The notes: generated by a model not told the origin, from the letters alone. A stretch of 64,000 nt of DNA from Lonicera japonica (GCA_021464415.1 CM038463.1:116094790-116158789), one strand, 5' to 3'; numbered from the stretch's first letter, positions 1 through 12,003 are shown. Program-made: numbers and translations.

Positions 1-2108
1 ACTAATCAAATTTCTTTTTAGAAGATAATCAATTGAACCAATCTCATGATGCGTAAAAGACATTTATATTTCATCATTCTTAATTTAGGAAGAGGAGGGA
101 GCATCAAAAATGTTAAAAGAGCGTCAATAAATTAAGCATCACCTCAATCAACCGGAATTGATGGATAAAAAAAAATCCTCATTTGTGTGTTTGAATTAAT
201 GCAGCCATGTATCCAGAGACAGCACATTTAGAACTCTTAGGGATCTGTGAAGCTACTCCTGTAGTATTATACCCAAAAAATAAATTCAGCTCTGTAGTAT
301 TATACATAGAACTTTTTCAACTCATTCTAAACTATAATAATTCTCTTCCCAACTTTTTCATCTTATATGTTTCTCTGTCCTTCATTCTGCCGAACTAATT
401 CTCTATTATCTGCATTCACAAAACCAAGTTCAAGCCATTAGCTTTAAAGCAAAAGGGTAAGAAGAAAAACATGCAATATAATATTGATAGTACGTGGAAA
501 ATGTTTACTTCACGCTAAATTTGGTTTAGTTTCAGATCTTATTGTTAGCCAAAAATGCGGAAATTAACAATTTAACAAAAATGAAATCGAGTCTCGTGTA
601 ACACACGATCTCCTTAAAACAATTACGCCGCTTCCCACGGTGCTTACGAGGTTTGTTATGGCGTTTGTCTCCCATGATAAAACGGTAAAGAGTGTCTACC
701 TTTTAGCACTTTAGTGTCACTCGCAAAATGAACGTTATATTGTGTATGAACTTGATCACCACCAAAACAAAAAACCTTTCTGGAGAGTAAGAGAGAATAA
801 GTGAATAGAGGTGTGTGTAGACTTGTATGAATGAAATCTCAAAGCTTCATTTATACAAGGGGGAGGAGCCTTTGTATTAATTCATGCATTAATTAAAAAC
901 CGTTTTTTAGTGTTAATTACAATAATTAAACAAAACCGTTTTTAAGAATTAATACAAACGTTTTTTGAATTTAAAATTTTGAATTCAAATTAAATCTCTT
1001 AATAAAGAGTAATTAAAATGGGTGACATTAAAGAAAATAAATGAACTGGAAAAACTCTAAGTGCAAAACATGACCTCGCATGGTTGGCCATTTTCGCACA
1101 CAAGTCAAGCCTATGTCAAGCCAAATTCAATCCATGATTTACACTCTCCTTTTTTTAGAAGCTTATGAGCTAGTAAAAGTTAATACTTTATAAACTCATA
1201 AAAGTTTTTCCAAAGTTCCAATGTGGGACTTAACATTTCCCATTTTATTTTCCATCTCAAGTAGCTCACTTTGGGTGACAATTTCTCATTCACCCCAAAT
1301 CCGTTTTGAGCATACAAATACACGATCTCGATGTACTCATGGAGGAGAACACGAATCTTATATTTCCTTTCACAAACGAGAGTAAAAAACCCATTTAAAT
1401 TACCCTCAAAATGGCTAAAAAAAATGTTACTTTAAAACCATTTTTTCCAACACTTATAATAAACCATAGAAACATACGACTGAAGATACAATATAAAGAA
1501 CAAAACGAGCTGTACAAAATGGAATACAAATATCTGAGCAGACCTTTACGAGTGTATACGCACTAATGATAATGGAAAAAGATTCTAATTGAATAACATT
1601 TAATTTGGTTACGTTTAGAGAGATATACCGACATGAAAAATCATATGCCGTTTCTTACCTGTCTCACCCAATATTCATTCCTATCCAGCCTCTATATTTA
1701 TAATCCATGTATATATATATATATATAGCCTAAGCAACAAATTTATCCTGAAATACACCATGACCTACTACTAATCAGAACTGCCTGCAGTACGTGTGAA
1801 AAGAGCAAGTAAATTTAACAATCAGTGCAACAAATTAAATGTACCAAAATTTATTCAAAATCAACTTTCTACAAATACCATTAATTAGCATTTATTTGTT
1901 TGTCTAAACCAAATCCAATTGTTTGATTGCACATATCCTGGTGCATCATTACTCGTCAACTGGATCTCCCGGTAATCCTTATTTTCTTCTGCTAGGACAC
2001 ATCTTCAACATGTGGATTTAGAAAGAAGAAAAGGCTCCAAAATACATATATGTGTTGCACATAGAAATAATTATAGGACCTTCAAGCTTATAGGTTACCC
2101 CATAGTAC
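1..2108. other. AT-rich intergenic DNA, possible retroelement remnant
   Basis: No convincing coding exon on either strand. The short open frames lack domain-like composition. Between about 580 and 1440 the base composition is less biased, and a CCAATGTGGGAC motif (about 1218) is followed by text resembling old LTR-type repeats that I have seen next to plant genes. I find no partner LTR, target duplication or primer site, so the assignment to a retroelement is a weak inference. Confidence 0.35.
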
Positions 2109-3188
2109 TCAATTAACCATACCTTGTGTTTCACTTAAATGGCTTTGTTCAGGCGCCTTTACCCTTGCTGAATTTAATGCCCGTGCCAGACGTTTCACAT
2201 GAATTAACCGTAGACTTATTCTCCATCTACCTGAATCACAGCCCCAGACATGCCAAATTATGCTCCCTCTATCTCAAGTTTGGAGTCCCATGTACTCTGA
2301 CTTTACTACTCTTTAAGAAAACACCCAGTTCAACATAATCAATGGTCCAAACTACCACTTATTTACCGTTGTGAGATTTGGTACATCGATCATGTCCCAA
2401 AAAGGAAATGGGCTCTTAATTTGAAATGGAGAGTACTATGAAAAATAAGCATATACGAGTTTAATTTGTATCTACCACAGTCAACATCCCCATCTATATA
2501 AACTTAGCCAAGAATCACTAAAGTAATAACTTAACAGCACCAAACTTACAGGTTCCGGTTACACTTTGCTTTGCTTCCAAGTCTGCTCCAATTTTCTCAT
2601 CGCCACTTTGAGTGTTCAATAACCGTGCAAGTTGTCTAATGTGATTTAAACGTAACCTTCCAGGAAACTGGCCAGATCTATGAGCTCTAGGTTTTGCACC
2701 TGCCATATTTAGTCACAGAGAAATAACAAATGGATGTGCAAAAGTGGCATTTGTATGAAGTAACTTCATAAAAACAAAAAATACATGGCAATGCTTTAAC
2801 TAATGGCTTACAAATTAAAGAAAAATATGCAAGGTGGTTATTATGAAAGCTTAATACACATCAGACCTCGTTTTCTATGGACAAAATAAAACTCACCACT
2901 ACATTTCATTTCTGTAAATGCGGCATTCTCAATTCTAACATATTGGGTACTATGATCTGGAACGACAACTAACGCTTGATTTTGATTCCAGGTGTTCAGT
3001 TCACCAGTAGTTGCCATACTTTCTTGGTCATGCTGGGAATTCAATTGTGCTTTTGCTAATTTTTGTCTTCGTAGTTGATAACTTTTGCGACGTCCAGCTA
3101 GATGTCGTTCTTTCTGTTCCTGGCTCATTGATTCTCTTCTTTGTCTGTCCCGCATACGGCGTCGTTCTCTGTCTCGCTCCTTCTCCAT
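2109..3188 (-). CDS. three-exon gene, basic plant protein of unknown function with twin RL.HI/VK.LAR.LN motifs
   Basis: Three minus-strand exons join in frame: 3188-2897 (292 nt), 2699-2550 (150 nt) and 2230-2109 (122 nt). That totals 564 nt, or 187 residues plus TGA. Introns are GT-AG with donors GTGAGT and GTAAGT, and both are phase 1. The N-terminus (MEKERDRERRRMRDRQRRES) is an Arg/Glu-rich, probably helical stretch followed by ERHLAGRRKSYQLRRQ. Exon 2 encodes RLRLNHIRQLARLLN and exon 3 encodes LRLIHVKRLARALN, so the protein carries two related motifs. I recognise this as a plant family of uncharacterised proteins but cannot give a function. The basic composition suggests nucleic-acid binding or nuclear location, which is inference. 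The ATG at 3188 is the first in frame after a TAG near 3250. A further upstream coding exon cannot be excluded because AG acceptors lie just before it. Confidence 0.6.
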
Positions 3189-4280
3189 AGTATGTGACTC
3201 TGGTCTCACTGGTAACTTGTCAGTTGTCACTTGGATCAGTAAATCAGTGCTGACCTATCGACATTATGATATAATTGTGAAGAATACCCGCTCTATTAAA
3301 ATCAGAAAAAATGTTTTGAGGTTTCCCTATTCATCTTCACACACCCTTTGAACACCTGTCAGTTTGGCATCTGTTAATATCCAACTATAAAAGTTCGTTA
3401 AACCCTTGGTGCTTTGTTTATGAGAAAGGCTTTTACATTTATTCAAGAGAAATCTACTAGAACATTCAAATGCTTTATTCCCCATCTTTTCTTTTCTTTT
3501 CTTTTTTTTGTTTAGCGTATATATATTTGTTCCTACTCTCCCAATGCTTAAGAGAGTGCCTCTCTCTCACCCACCATCCTGACTAGCCACGTAGATCAGC
3601 AACCTTCCGTTACATGGATTACATACATACCCTCAAATAGGACTCTGTTCCCCTCCCAAAAGAATACGACAATAGGATTATCTTCCCCTCGTCTTAATTA
3701 CTACCCTTTTACACTGTCTAAATCTTCTCGTCTAATTAGAATCCACAAGCAGTAACCTTCCAGCTTGACGTTAGTCCTGTGAGAATCTATCCCGGCATTG
3801 TCCCTCTGTTCATCCATTTAATATCTTTCTTCCCTTGTAATTACAACACTTTAAAGGTATTTCTGACAATAGCATCATTATAGTGATCTAAACTGAGACT
3901 GCACCTTTGAACAGAAAATCTATGACTTTGCCTGTGATATATCTATAATTAATTAATTAATTAATCCAACGTACGGTATATCTGTATCTGTATCTAAATC
4001 TAATTGAACAGTAAAAATTAAACATATATAATGCACGGAATGGATGATCGAGTATGGGTATATATTATTACATGACTATGACTTGACAAGTATATATATA
4101 TATATATATTATATATCAGAGAGGGAGAGAGAGAGACTTTGCCTGTGATATATCTCTCTATAGACTATCTATCTCATTTTATTATACCCTGCAAGGTGTT
4201 GGGTATCGACTATCGAGAGCGGGACCCAAGAGGCATCGACGACGAGATCGAGACGTGACCGACTGTGATATATATATATA
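3189..4280. other. presumed 5' flank of the three-exon gene, with pyrimidine tract and short repeats
   Basis: Holds a CTTTT-rich tract (about 3485-3510), several TA-rich runs and a 21-bp sequence present twice (3924-3944 and 4135-4155, beginning GACTTTGCCTGTG). A GA/AT microsatellite stretch spans 4085-4135. I see no coding exon. It probably includes the promoter and 5' leader of the minus-strand gene, but no TATA box can be assigned with confidence. Confidence 0.35.
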
Positions 4281-4685
4281 TACAGTCCGGATCTCATGCG
4301 GACTACTATTCACGGATCGTCCGTACGGACTGGCTCGTTTGGCATGCTTCTCGATGGAATTTTTTGATGAAATTTTGTGGGAATGTTCTTCATCGTGTGT
4401 AGAACATTCACCAAATTTCATCAAAAAATTCAACCGGGAGTAGGTTAACTACATGATTGAAAAATATTGGATTTTATATATCTATTTTCTTGGACCAGTT
4501 TTTCAATCATGTAGAAAACCTACTTCCCGGTTGAATTTTTTGATGAAATTTGGTGGAGATGTTCTACACACGATGAAGAACATCCCCACAAAATTTCATC
4601 AAAAAATTCCATCAGGAAGCATGCCAAACGGGCCAGTCCGTACGGACGGTCCGTGAATAGTAGTCCGCATGAGATCCGGACTGTA
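4281..4685. mobile_element. 405-bp foldback (MITE-like) element with nested hairpins
   Basis: The left end TACAGTCCGGATCTCATGCG returns in inverted form at the right end (CATGAGATCCGGACTGTA). The two arms (about 4281-4464 and 4499-4685) are complementary almost throughout, leaving a loop of about 34 bp. Within each arm an 80-bp stretch is itself an inverted repeat (GAATTTTTTGATGAAAT facing ATTTCATCAAAAAATTC), so a single strand could fold as a clover. Both ends abut (TA)n runs, which fits insertion into a TA microsatellite but hides any target duplication. It has no coding capacity. Superfamily unknown. A transcript would give a long dsRNA-like hairpin. Confidence 0.85.
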
Positions 4686-5883
4686 TATATATATTTATAT
4701 ATGTAGTGCTGTGCAAGTGTGTGTTTGTTTGTTTGTTTGTGAATATCAATCTCTATCTCTAATTAATAAAAAAAAAAAAGATAGGATATATTTGTGTTCG
4801 AAGGTATGAAATAGCAAAAAAATTAAATTTATATTTATAAATAATAAAAATTATTTTTTAAAATATGTACAATTCAATATAGTAGAATAAAAAAATATTT
4901 ATTTATTTACATCTGCTGTACTTATGGTATGATAATTCACTAGTAGTAAAAGCTCAATTTTAACTTTTTTTTCTAATTAAAATTGTAATAAACTCAAAAA
5001 TTTAATTAATTTTTTTTGACAATTTTAATTCATAACATTTTTTTATTCAAAATATTAAAAAGAAAAATCACTTATCGCAAATCAAAAAATAATATTATAT
5101 TATCAATCACTTTCCAACCGAATTCATCATGATCAGTTTAAAATTAACACAAATTAATAAATCGTATTTGTATTCAAATGTCAACATCGGTGGGTTTGGC
5201 AATGGTTGCGTATTCAGTCGTATTCAACTTGGTCATCTCAGATTATTTGTTAAAATAACAAATATAGTTTGAATATTATTTGTTTACCAAGGAAAAAAAA
5301 AGTCATTCATTTAAATCTGAAACGATAACATCTAAAATTTGATAAAGTACCATACGAACACGATCCAAATCAACTATTGACATGTTTAGTGAAAAGATCA
5401 ATTAACAAATACAAGAGGTTAGTGAACATTTGTTAAAAGATTAATTAGTTAAGGAAAAGATTGTGTTAGATATGTTTCACATAATAGAAAACATGTTACT
5501 TATTTTACCACCAATCAATCTACATTTGTATTACTTTTTTTTTGTCACAAATTAAATCTCACCTTTTTTCTCTTATATCTCAAATTAAGGGTTACAGATA
5601 AAATATATCATTTTTAGGAAATATTCATATTATTATATTAATTAAAATTTTACAATTTTAAAAGTTATACGCAAGGAGAAAGAGGGGGAAGGGAGAGTGT
5701 GGAGTTGGGGGTAGGTGATAGGTGTAAGTAAAGAGATGTAATGAAGTGAGAAAAAAAAGTGGAGTCTCTAGAATATATTTAAATAAAAATAAGTGAGAGT
5801 GAAAAAGATGCATTTTTGATCTTTAGATAATCCATGTATGACAGTAGTCACATTAAATATCTTTCATTACCTCTATCTACTTA
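4686..5883. other. AT-rich intergenic DNA
   Basis: No exon, RNA gene or transposon boundary that I can support. Contains T- and A-runs and a GA-rich patch near 5670-5760. Confidence 0.4.
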
Positions 5884-6131
5884 GTGGTGATTAAACTTAA
5901 TGGTTGAGACAGATTAATTTAACAAAATTCCAAAAAGGGAATTAATCGGAAGAAATTGAAAATAGCAATAAAATCACTTGTAAAAAAATAGTGGTTTAAT
6001 GTTCAAAACAAATCACCTGGATTGTACATATTTGAATTGAGAGGTTCAATGAACCAAAACACAGCTATAGTGTAATTAAGTACATTATATCTTATTGGTT
6101 CAACATTTCAAAAATGCCATTAAAAGAATTG
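5884..6131. repeat. dispersed duplicate, copy 1
   Basis: About 240 bp that recurs 0.5 kb downstream (6388-6621) in the same orientation. Shared landmarks in order: TTAAACTTAA..GGTTGAGACAG, AAAAAGGGAATTAAT, TTGAATTGAGAGGTTCAATG, AACACAG, TGTAATTAAGTA, CATTTCAAAAAT. Non-coding. I find no terminal repeats that would identify it as a transposon. Confidence 0.75.
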
Positions 6132-6387
6132 AAATGTTAACCAGTAACGTATCGTTTTAAAGTTAGAATAATCAGTCATGTTCTAATCATTTATGGTGAA
6201 AGTAAATGCATAGAAGGAGAAAATTGAGATTTTTAATTTTATATTCTTCTTCAAATAAATAGCATACATATATACCTGATGCTCAACCGCAGGAGAGGGA
6301 AAAGGAAAACAGAATTCCGTGAAAAATAATTAATATAAATTATTTAATCACTATATTTTTTTTTGTAAGTCACGGAAACAGGATTTT

Positions 6388-6621
6388 GTGGTTAAACTTA
6401 ATTAATGGTTGAGACAGGTCAATTTAACTAAATCTCAAAAAGGGAATTAATGGTAAAAAGTATAGAATATCAATAAAATCACCTATAAAAAAATAATTAT
6501 TTAAGGTTGAAAACAAATTTCATTGAATTGAGAGGTTCAATGAACTAAAACACAGTTTTAGTGTAATTAAGTATATTATATCTTATTAGTTTGACATTTC
6601 AAAAATACCATTGAAAGAATA
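6388..6621. repeat. dispersed duplicate, copy 2
   Basis: Second copy of the 5884-6131 segment, diverged by many substitutions and small indels, which suggests an old local duplication. Starts near GTGGTTAAACTTAATT and ends after AAAAATACCATTGAAAG. Confidence 0.75.
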
Positions 6622-7478
6622 ATTAGTTATACTCTAATTTACAATTTTTCTTTTCTTTTTCACGTGTCTTAAATTATTATTTGTTTTGACACACATAACT
6701 AATGTACTAAATCCTATGGTAAAAAGAAATACAAAATATTATCTTATCTTATGGAATTAATTGGATTAAACTTAGTATAATTTTAAAAAGTTATAAAAAA
6801 GAAAAGAAAATATTATCTACTCAATTAACAACAAAATTGCCAATAACCAAAACATCAAAAATAAAAGTTATAAAAAAGAAAAGAAAATAAAACTAATAAA
6901 ATAGTTAATTTTACATAGAAGAAGATTTAAAGAGGATGTTAAATAAATATCCTTAGGCTTGGCTCTTGTATCAAAATAGTAAATTACCTTATTAATTTTA
7001 AATTATGAGTTTTACTTTCTATTCCAAAACATAACTAAATAAATTAATATTCTAAATGCATTAATTTTATAAGTTAGAGAGGAGAACATAACTAAATAAA
7101 TTAATATTCTAAATGTATTAAATTAGGTGCATTAAGGCAAGAATCAATCTTGATCGTTGGATTGCTGAATTGATTTGTAACTTTTGGATTGTAAAAATTA
7201 GTGGTAAAATCAATGAATAGTGTAATCCTTGATTTGTATTGTAAATATTGTTTTGAAACAAAAGTATATACTAAAAAAAATCTTTGGAAATACTATAAAT
7301 TTACGGGGAGGGGAATTAAACCAACAACTTTTCAAATAGAAAGTGACATACTTACCATTTGAGTTGAAACTCTTCAATTGTCATAAAAAATTAAACATAG
7401 TTAAGATTTACCTCAAATAGCATGTTATTAGTATTTCATAAATTTGGTTATTCTGTATCAATTACATTTTTGCCAATC

Positions 7479-7510
<32 letters not shown>

Positions 7511-8446
7511 TTCTACTAAAATTTGAAAGAGAAAAATAATAATTAAGAAGCGCCATCAATCCATTAATAAACCATGAAAAAATTGAAATCTAACTTTCAA
7601 AGAAAAAGGCATGACATTTCTTCAAATTATATTGAACGTACAAATCGGTTCTTATAGTGCAATGATTGATGATTACATTGTTAAAATTTAGTAATGAGAA
7701 ACTCTAGGACCAATATATATATATATAGATAACTATTCTATAAGACACTTGCATTTGCTTCAAATGCAAATTTGGTTCGATCTGATGGGGGTTTTTTATT
7801 TCAAAACTGCTTAGTTATTGGGTCAGCGCTAAGGCCACGGGAATGGGACAAACAAAAAAAAAGTGCTATTATATGCACTCCCATTAAGAGTGAGTGAGTT
7901 TAAGAATATATTTTCCTGACGACATCATTAATTAAATTTAACAATTAATACATACTCTGTGAAAGTCGTATTGATTTGGACCTTTTTTTATTTCTTGTGG
8001 CATGTAATGTAATGTAATAAAGCTAACCGAATTGGGCAGCGATAAACTTTTGGCCTAAATTGCTGATGCAGACACTAGTATTGGAGTCCATTGCAAACAC
8101 CGGTGTTTCGAATAAGAATACTATCACCTAAAATAAAACCATCTTACAGTTAATTAATAATACAGCTTTGTTGCAGTTCAAAAGTCTCAAGCTTGATGAT
8201 AGACATACTATACGAGTGCATGTTAATTCATTTCTTTCTATAACAAGTCTTCAAATTTAATATTATTATTCCAGGTCAAAAAAAAAAAAAAAAAAAGAGT
8301 TTTGTCCCAGCCGTATACATTACATAACATAACCAACCACTTGTACTTTAAAAAAGCAGACACCAACCAACCAACCAAAGACAAGAGACAAAATTTACAG
8401 ATTCTAACCGAGAATCACTACCAATAATGTTGGGTTACATTACATC
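6622..8446. other. intergenic DNA and 3' flank of the GRAS gene
   Basis: Contains a 35-bp direct repeat (about 7028-7062 and 7087-7121, beginning AACATAACTAAATAAATTAA), an (AT)n tract at 7483-7511, an A18 run near 8279-8296 and CCAACCAACCAACC near 8363. The last 170 bp before 8447 is the likely 3'UTR of the minus-strand GRAS gene. No coding exon seen. Confidence 0.4.
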
Positions 8447-10075
8447 TCACCTCCATGCAGAACAAGTTACCAAATCTCTGTTCTTCCATCCAAGATAGAG
8501 GGCCCCGGCCTTCTCACCCACCCAGTAATTTGCGTTATACTCCTTCAACACATCTTTCACCGCACTGCTCACTGCAGAACTCATCCAGCACTGTGTAAAA
8601 CCAGCCATTGTCAGCCTTGACCTCCACTTCCCAAAAAGTTCGTGCCTTTCAACCCTCTCCGCCCCCTCGCACGCTACTATGTTCACAATGTCCCGGGCCA
8701 CACAGTGCGCCTCCGCATTTATCCTCTGCTTATCATCCCTCGGTCGACCTGCATCTATTGACTCGAACATAGCTGTATAATAATCCAGTGTTTCACGGAA
8801 GCGCGGATAGAAAAGGGTAGTATTGGTATTTGATTCTTGCTCGAGTAGGGTCACAACCTTGGGTGACAAACTCTTTACCAATCTTAATAGCCGGTCCCGA
8901 GAATTCCTCGTGTCCACACTCTCATCTGGCATGTGGTGTAACATGTAAGGAAAATTTACGGCCAAGGCTTCGCCATGTTGAACCTTAAGGTCCTCCAGTT
9001 CAACCTCGCACCCCGAAACAGCTGCTGGATGGAATTCAAATGGCACTCCATGTGAGCTAGCAAACTCGGCCAGATTTTGACCCACAAGGTCAAGTCCTCC
9101 ACCTCGCGCGTGAGCCGAATTGGAATCATCAACACCTGTGATTTGTACGTGTGGGGGCCCACCAGGCCGACGTGCAAGAGTCTTAATGAGGAACTTCCAT
9201 TGGCTGCCCTGCGCTATCTGAAAGTCAATGATGTGGATTCTGGGTTCGTTTTCCATGGCCTCACCGATGACGACATTGGCTGATATGTAGGCAAACTTGT
9301 AGTAGGGGCAGATATCATAGAGGACGTGCATGTAAGACATCAGTTCTGAACTTGTGGGTTCTTTGCACTTCAACATTTTGTAGATTCGGGCTCCCGAAGA
9401 CACCAGTTTTGCCCTCAGCCCTTCCAACATGTAGGCCCCCAACCTCTGGGTCGGATCCCCCGTGACCGACACCATACGTTCTAACGCATCTAGCAAACTT
9501 TGTACGGTCGATATATCATTGTTTGACAATGCCTCTGCACACATGAGGAGCACTTGTTTCAAGTCTAAGCTTGGAATCATCTGCAACATTTGGTTGTACT
9601 TCAACAAACCGGCTTTTTGTACTTCATTGTTGGAGGAGTAGATGCTGCCGTCCTCATTGTCGGATTCAGAGCCCAGTAATGTGTTCTCCAACTCTCTCAG
9701 TATGTGCCTTATATCATCGCCGTCATCAACAACCATGGAAGTGCCACTTAATGGAGATCTAGAAGTATTATCAGGGGAGTGATATGGATCTGAGAGGTAT
9801 GACTGGGAACACTGGGGAGAAAAGGGACTCCAATTAGAAGAGATGCTTACGGCAGAAGGGGAATCGTAGACAGCATAATCAGTAACTGCAGGAGAAGAGT
9901 CAAGAGTGAAGAACTGGTCATTGTACGTTTGAAATGAAATCTGGCTGCCACTGTCAGGGCAGGCATTGTTGTCTAACATTTGAAAATGAGCCATCATATC
10001 CATCTTCTGCATTGGCTGGTGATACATCCTGTGGCCATTTCCTGAACTATTATGGCTTCCCTGGGATGCTTGCAT
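8447..10075 (-). CDS. GRAS-family transcription regulator, PAT1/scarecrow-like branch
   Basis: Intact single-exon CDS of 542 residues ending in the family's usual C-terminal SAW motif (residues 539-541), then TGA. Domains: a variable Ser/Pro-rich N-terminus (1-150) with the PAT1-branch signatures FFTLDSSP (56-63), YDSPS (70-74), SPFSPQ and SPDN..SPLSGTS; leucine heptad region I (about 168-225); the VHIID-type motif IHIIDFQIAQGSQW (280-293); leucine heptad II (about 325-365); PFYRE-like RFRETLDYY (425-433); RVER (474-477) and SAW (about 484-542). GRAS proteins are nuclear plant-specific regulators. PAT1-branch members are known in phytochrome, stress and defence signalling. The length matches the branch (about 410-600). 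I leave the symbol empty because SCL1, SCL5, SCL13, SCL21 and PAT1 cannot be told apart without a tree. The initiator ATG at 10075 follows a spliced leader (see 10076-10336 and 13962-14085). Confidence 0.95.
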   Translation of the reverse strand: MQASQGSHNSSGNGHRMYHQPMQKMDMMAHFQMLDNNACPDSGSQISFQTYNDQFFTLDSSPAVTDYAVYDSPSAVSISSNWSPFSPQCSQSYLSDPYHSPDNTSRSPLSGTSMVVDDGDDIRHILRELENTLLGSESDNEDGSIYSSNNEVQKAGLLKYNQMLQMIPSLDLKQVLLMCAEALSNNDISTVQSLLDALERMVSVTGDPTQRLGAYMLEGLRAKLVSSGARIYKMLKCKEPTSSELMSYMHVLYDICPYYKFAYISANVVIGEAMENEPRIHIIDFQIAQGSQWKFLIKTLARRPGGPPHVQITGVDDSNSAHARGGGLDLVGQNLAEFASSHGVPFEFHPAAVSGCEVELEDLKVQHGEALAVNFPYMLHHMPDESVDTRNSRDRLLRLVKSLSPKVVTLLEQESNTNTTLFYPRFRETLDYYTAMFESIDAGRPRDDKQRINAEAHCVARDIVNIVACEGAERVERHELFGKWRSRLTMAGFTQCWMSSAVSSAVKDVLKEYNANYWVGEKAGALYLGWKNRDLVTCSAWR

Positions 10076-10336
10076 CTGATGAGGATCTACTGTACCAATT
10101 TAATTGAACCAGCTCAGCCTTTTTAAATGCAAGAGTAATACTATAAGCAGCGTGAAGACCTGGGTAGACTACTGATTGGTTAAAAGGTGAGACATCATCA
10201 CTTGCTCAATCTTGACTAACAGATACATAGCCATGATATCCAAATAAACTGAGCAAGAAGTCTAGCTTGGCAGCAAAAAAAATATATGAAACAAACTGTT
10301 GCAACTGATCCAGCAGAGCACGGAAACCAATGTGAT
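10076..10336 (-). other. predicted 5'UTR portion of the GRAS coding exon
   Basis: Reading the minus strand, a strong acceptor (GATATCTTCGCAG) ends at 10337. The 261 nt from there to the ATG contains in-frame stops and upstream ATGs but no acceptable coding frame. A weaker acceptor (GGTACAG) lies 14 nt before the ATG and could be used instead. A leader intron is common in this GRAS branch as far as I know. The assignment rests on splice signals only. Confidence 0.5.
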
Positions 10337-10774
10337 CTGCGAAGATATCAGTATAATTCAAAGTTAGTAGGCTGAAACATATGCAAGAAATGTGTAGGCT
10401 GAACAAGAAGCAACAATCATGTTAGAACTTCACCTTCACACATTTATGATAGAAGAATTTCAGAATATGAAAATGTATTGATAATTGATGTTACAAAGAC
10501 TCCCAAAGGTGGGTATAAACAGGACACAAACTTGAAGGTAACAATATAGGAAGGAAAAGAAATGGAAATACATAATTAAGGAAAGACTCCAAAATAAAAT
10601 ATACTGCCATAATTAATAAAACCCCAATTTCCAACAAGGACGTCAATAATCTGGGAAGAAGATAGATTTGGCTAAATCTTCTATTTTCTACCGACAGTGT
10701 GACATAGGAACTTGCGCCATCAATATGGAGACTGGAGAGCCTGTATATTGAGATCTATCTTTAAATTCCTATTA

Positions 10775-11065
10775 GGTTCTGTTTGGTTGGAGTTTTTAAA
10801 GGTTAATTTAAAATTTAGTTTTAAATAGAGTTCTTTAAAACTGTTTTTTAATTCGATTTGTATATGGTACACTATTTTTAAAAAATTCAAAAAATATAAT
10901 CTTTGTTTTTTATTCATTTCTTAAAGTTTTTCTAAAATACAAAAGAAAAATAAACAAAAAAGATTTTTTTTTACATGAATGAAGTTTTTAAAATAGGTGA
11001 ATCAAACACAATTTAAAAAAAAAAAAAACCCGAAATAATTTTTAAAAGCCCAACCAAACAGCACC
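10775..11065. mobile_element. 291-bp MITE with GGTxCTGTTTGGTTGG termini
   Basis: The left end GGTTCTGTTTGGTTGGAG and the reverse complement of the right end, GGTGCTGTTTGGTTGGGC, are near-identical inverted repeats of about 25 bp. The interior is AT-rich and non-coding. I find no clean target duplication, so the superfamily is unresolved; the termini look hAT- or Harbinger-like. Confidence 0.7.
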
Positions 11066-11222
11066 AATGTGTTAACATCAGACAAAAACCTACTACTGAC
11101 TTTAAAAGATGAATTGCAGCATTATTTTTAACACCATAGCCAGTACAAGATGAGACAAGAACTTGGGAGGAACTCAAAACAATGGCACGCACCAAATCAA
11201 GAAAATTTGATGGATGAAACAT

Positions 11223-12003
11223 TAGGGTACGTTTGGATCAAGGATTTGAGGGTGGATTTGAAGAAAGGATTTGGATTTGGGCCCTCGAATCCAAATATTG
11301 TGTTTGCTTTAAAATTAAAAAAATAGAATTATAAATCTATCCAAATCCTAAAATTTATATTCCTTTCCTAATTACTCACTTTGAAAATTTGAAATCTTTT
11401 GGGGAAGGAGTGTTTTTTCAAAATCCAATCCACGGGATTTCCGATCCCCTCTCCCGCATACGTCAAAATAAATACAATCTATTTCTTCTAAATTTTTAAA
11501 CTACAATCTCTGCTATCAAAAGGGAAGACCATCTCCTTCAAGCTCGTGAGGGAAGAAACTGTTCACTAAACAAATCTGCTTTGCAATGTACCCTCAATCT
11601 TCGATGCTTATATATATTCAGATCTTCAAATTATATATAGCAAAAAACATTAATTACATATATATTGATATATGTAAAATTTCTCTGTTTGTACTAGTAC
11701 ATTTGAAACTTTGTCAATTTTATTTTTTTAGGGTTCTATGTGGTTGATGACTAAACTGTTATCTAGTTACTCTAAAGAAAATATTTTGTAATTATTGGAG
11801 TTAAAATAATAGGATTATAAGTTACCATAATCATTTTTTGACTACGGGGTCAGTATCCAAACAAAAGATTTGGATTTAAAAATGAATTCCACCGTATTTG
11901 ATATATGGTCATCCAAACAGAATAATTCTGAATCTTGAATTTTCAAATCCTGAATTTACAATTCTCACGAGTAAATCCAATTCTACAATCCAAATGCACC
12001 CTA
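11223..12003. mobile_element. candidate non-autonomous element with TAGGGTRCRTTTGGAT termini
   Basis: Left end TAGGGTACGTTTGGATCA; the right end in reverse complement reads TAGGGTGCATTTGGATTG. The outermost bases are TTA on the left and TAA on the right, which fits a PIF/Harbinger target preference but is not a proven direct duplication. Several internal GGATTTG motifs occur near both ends. No transposase frame. It may be a composite, because the interior (11.46-11.85 kb) shows no further symmetry. Confidence 0.55.

Noticed and set aside
580..1440. Possible LTR near the left edge
   Set aside because: CCAATGTGGGAC and the composition hint at an old LTR, but no partner, primer site or target duplication is visible, so it is listed only as a possible remnant.
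3085..3351. Plus-strand frame opposite exon 1 of the three-exon gene
   Set aside because: Antisense shadow of an Arg-rich exon; the minus strand has consistent splice sites and phases.
4182..4656. Open frames in 4.2-4.7 kb on both strands
   Set aside because: They follow from the inverted symmetry of the foldback element, not from coding.
8956..9762. Open frames on both strands overlapping the GRAS gene
   Set aside because: Shadows of the well-supported GRAS reading frame; no independent domain.
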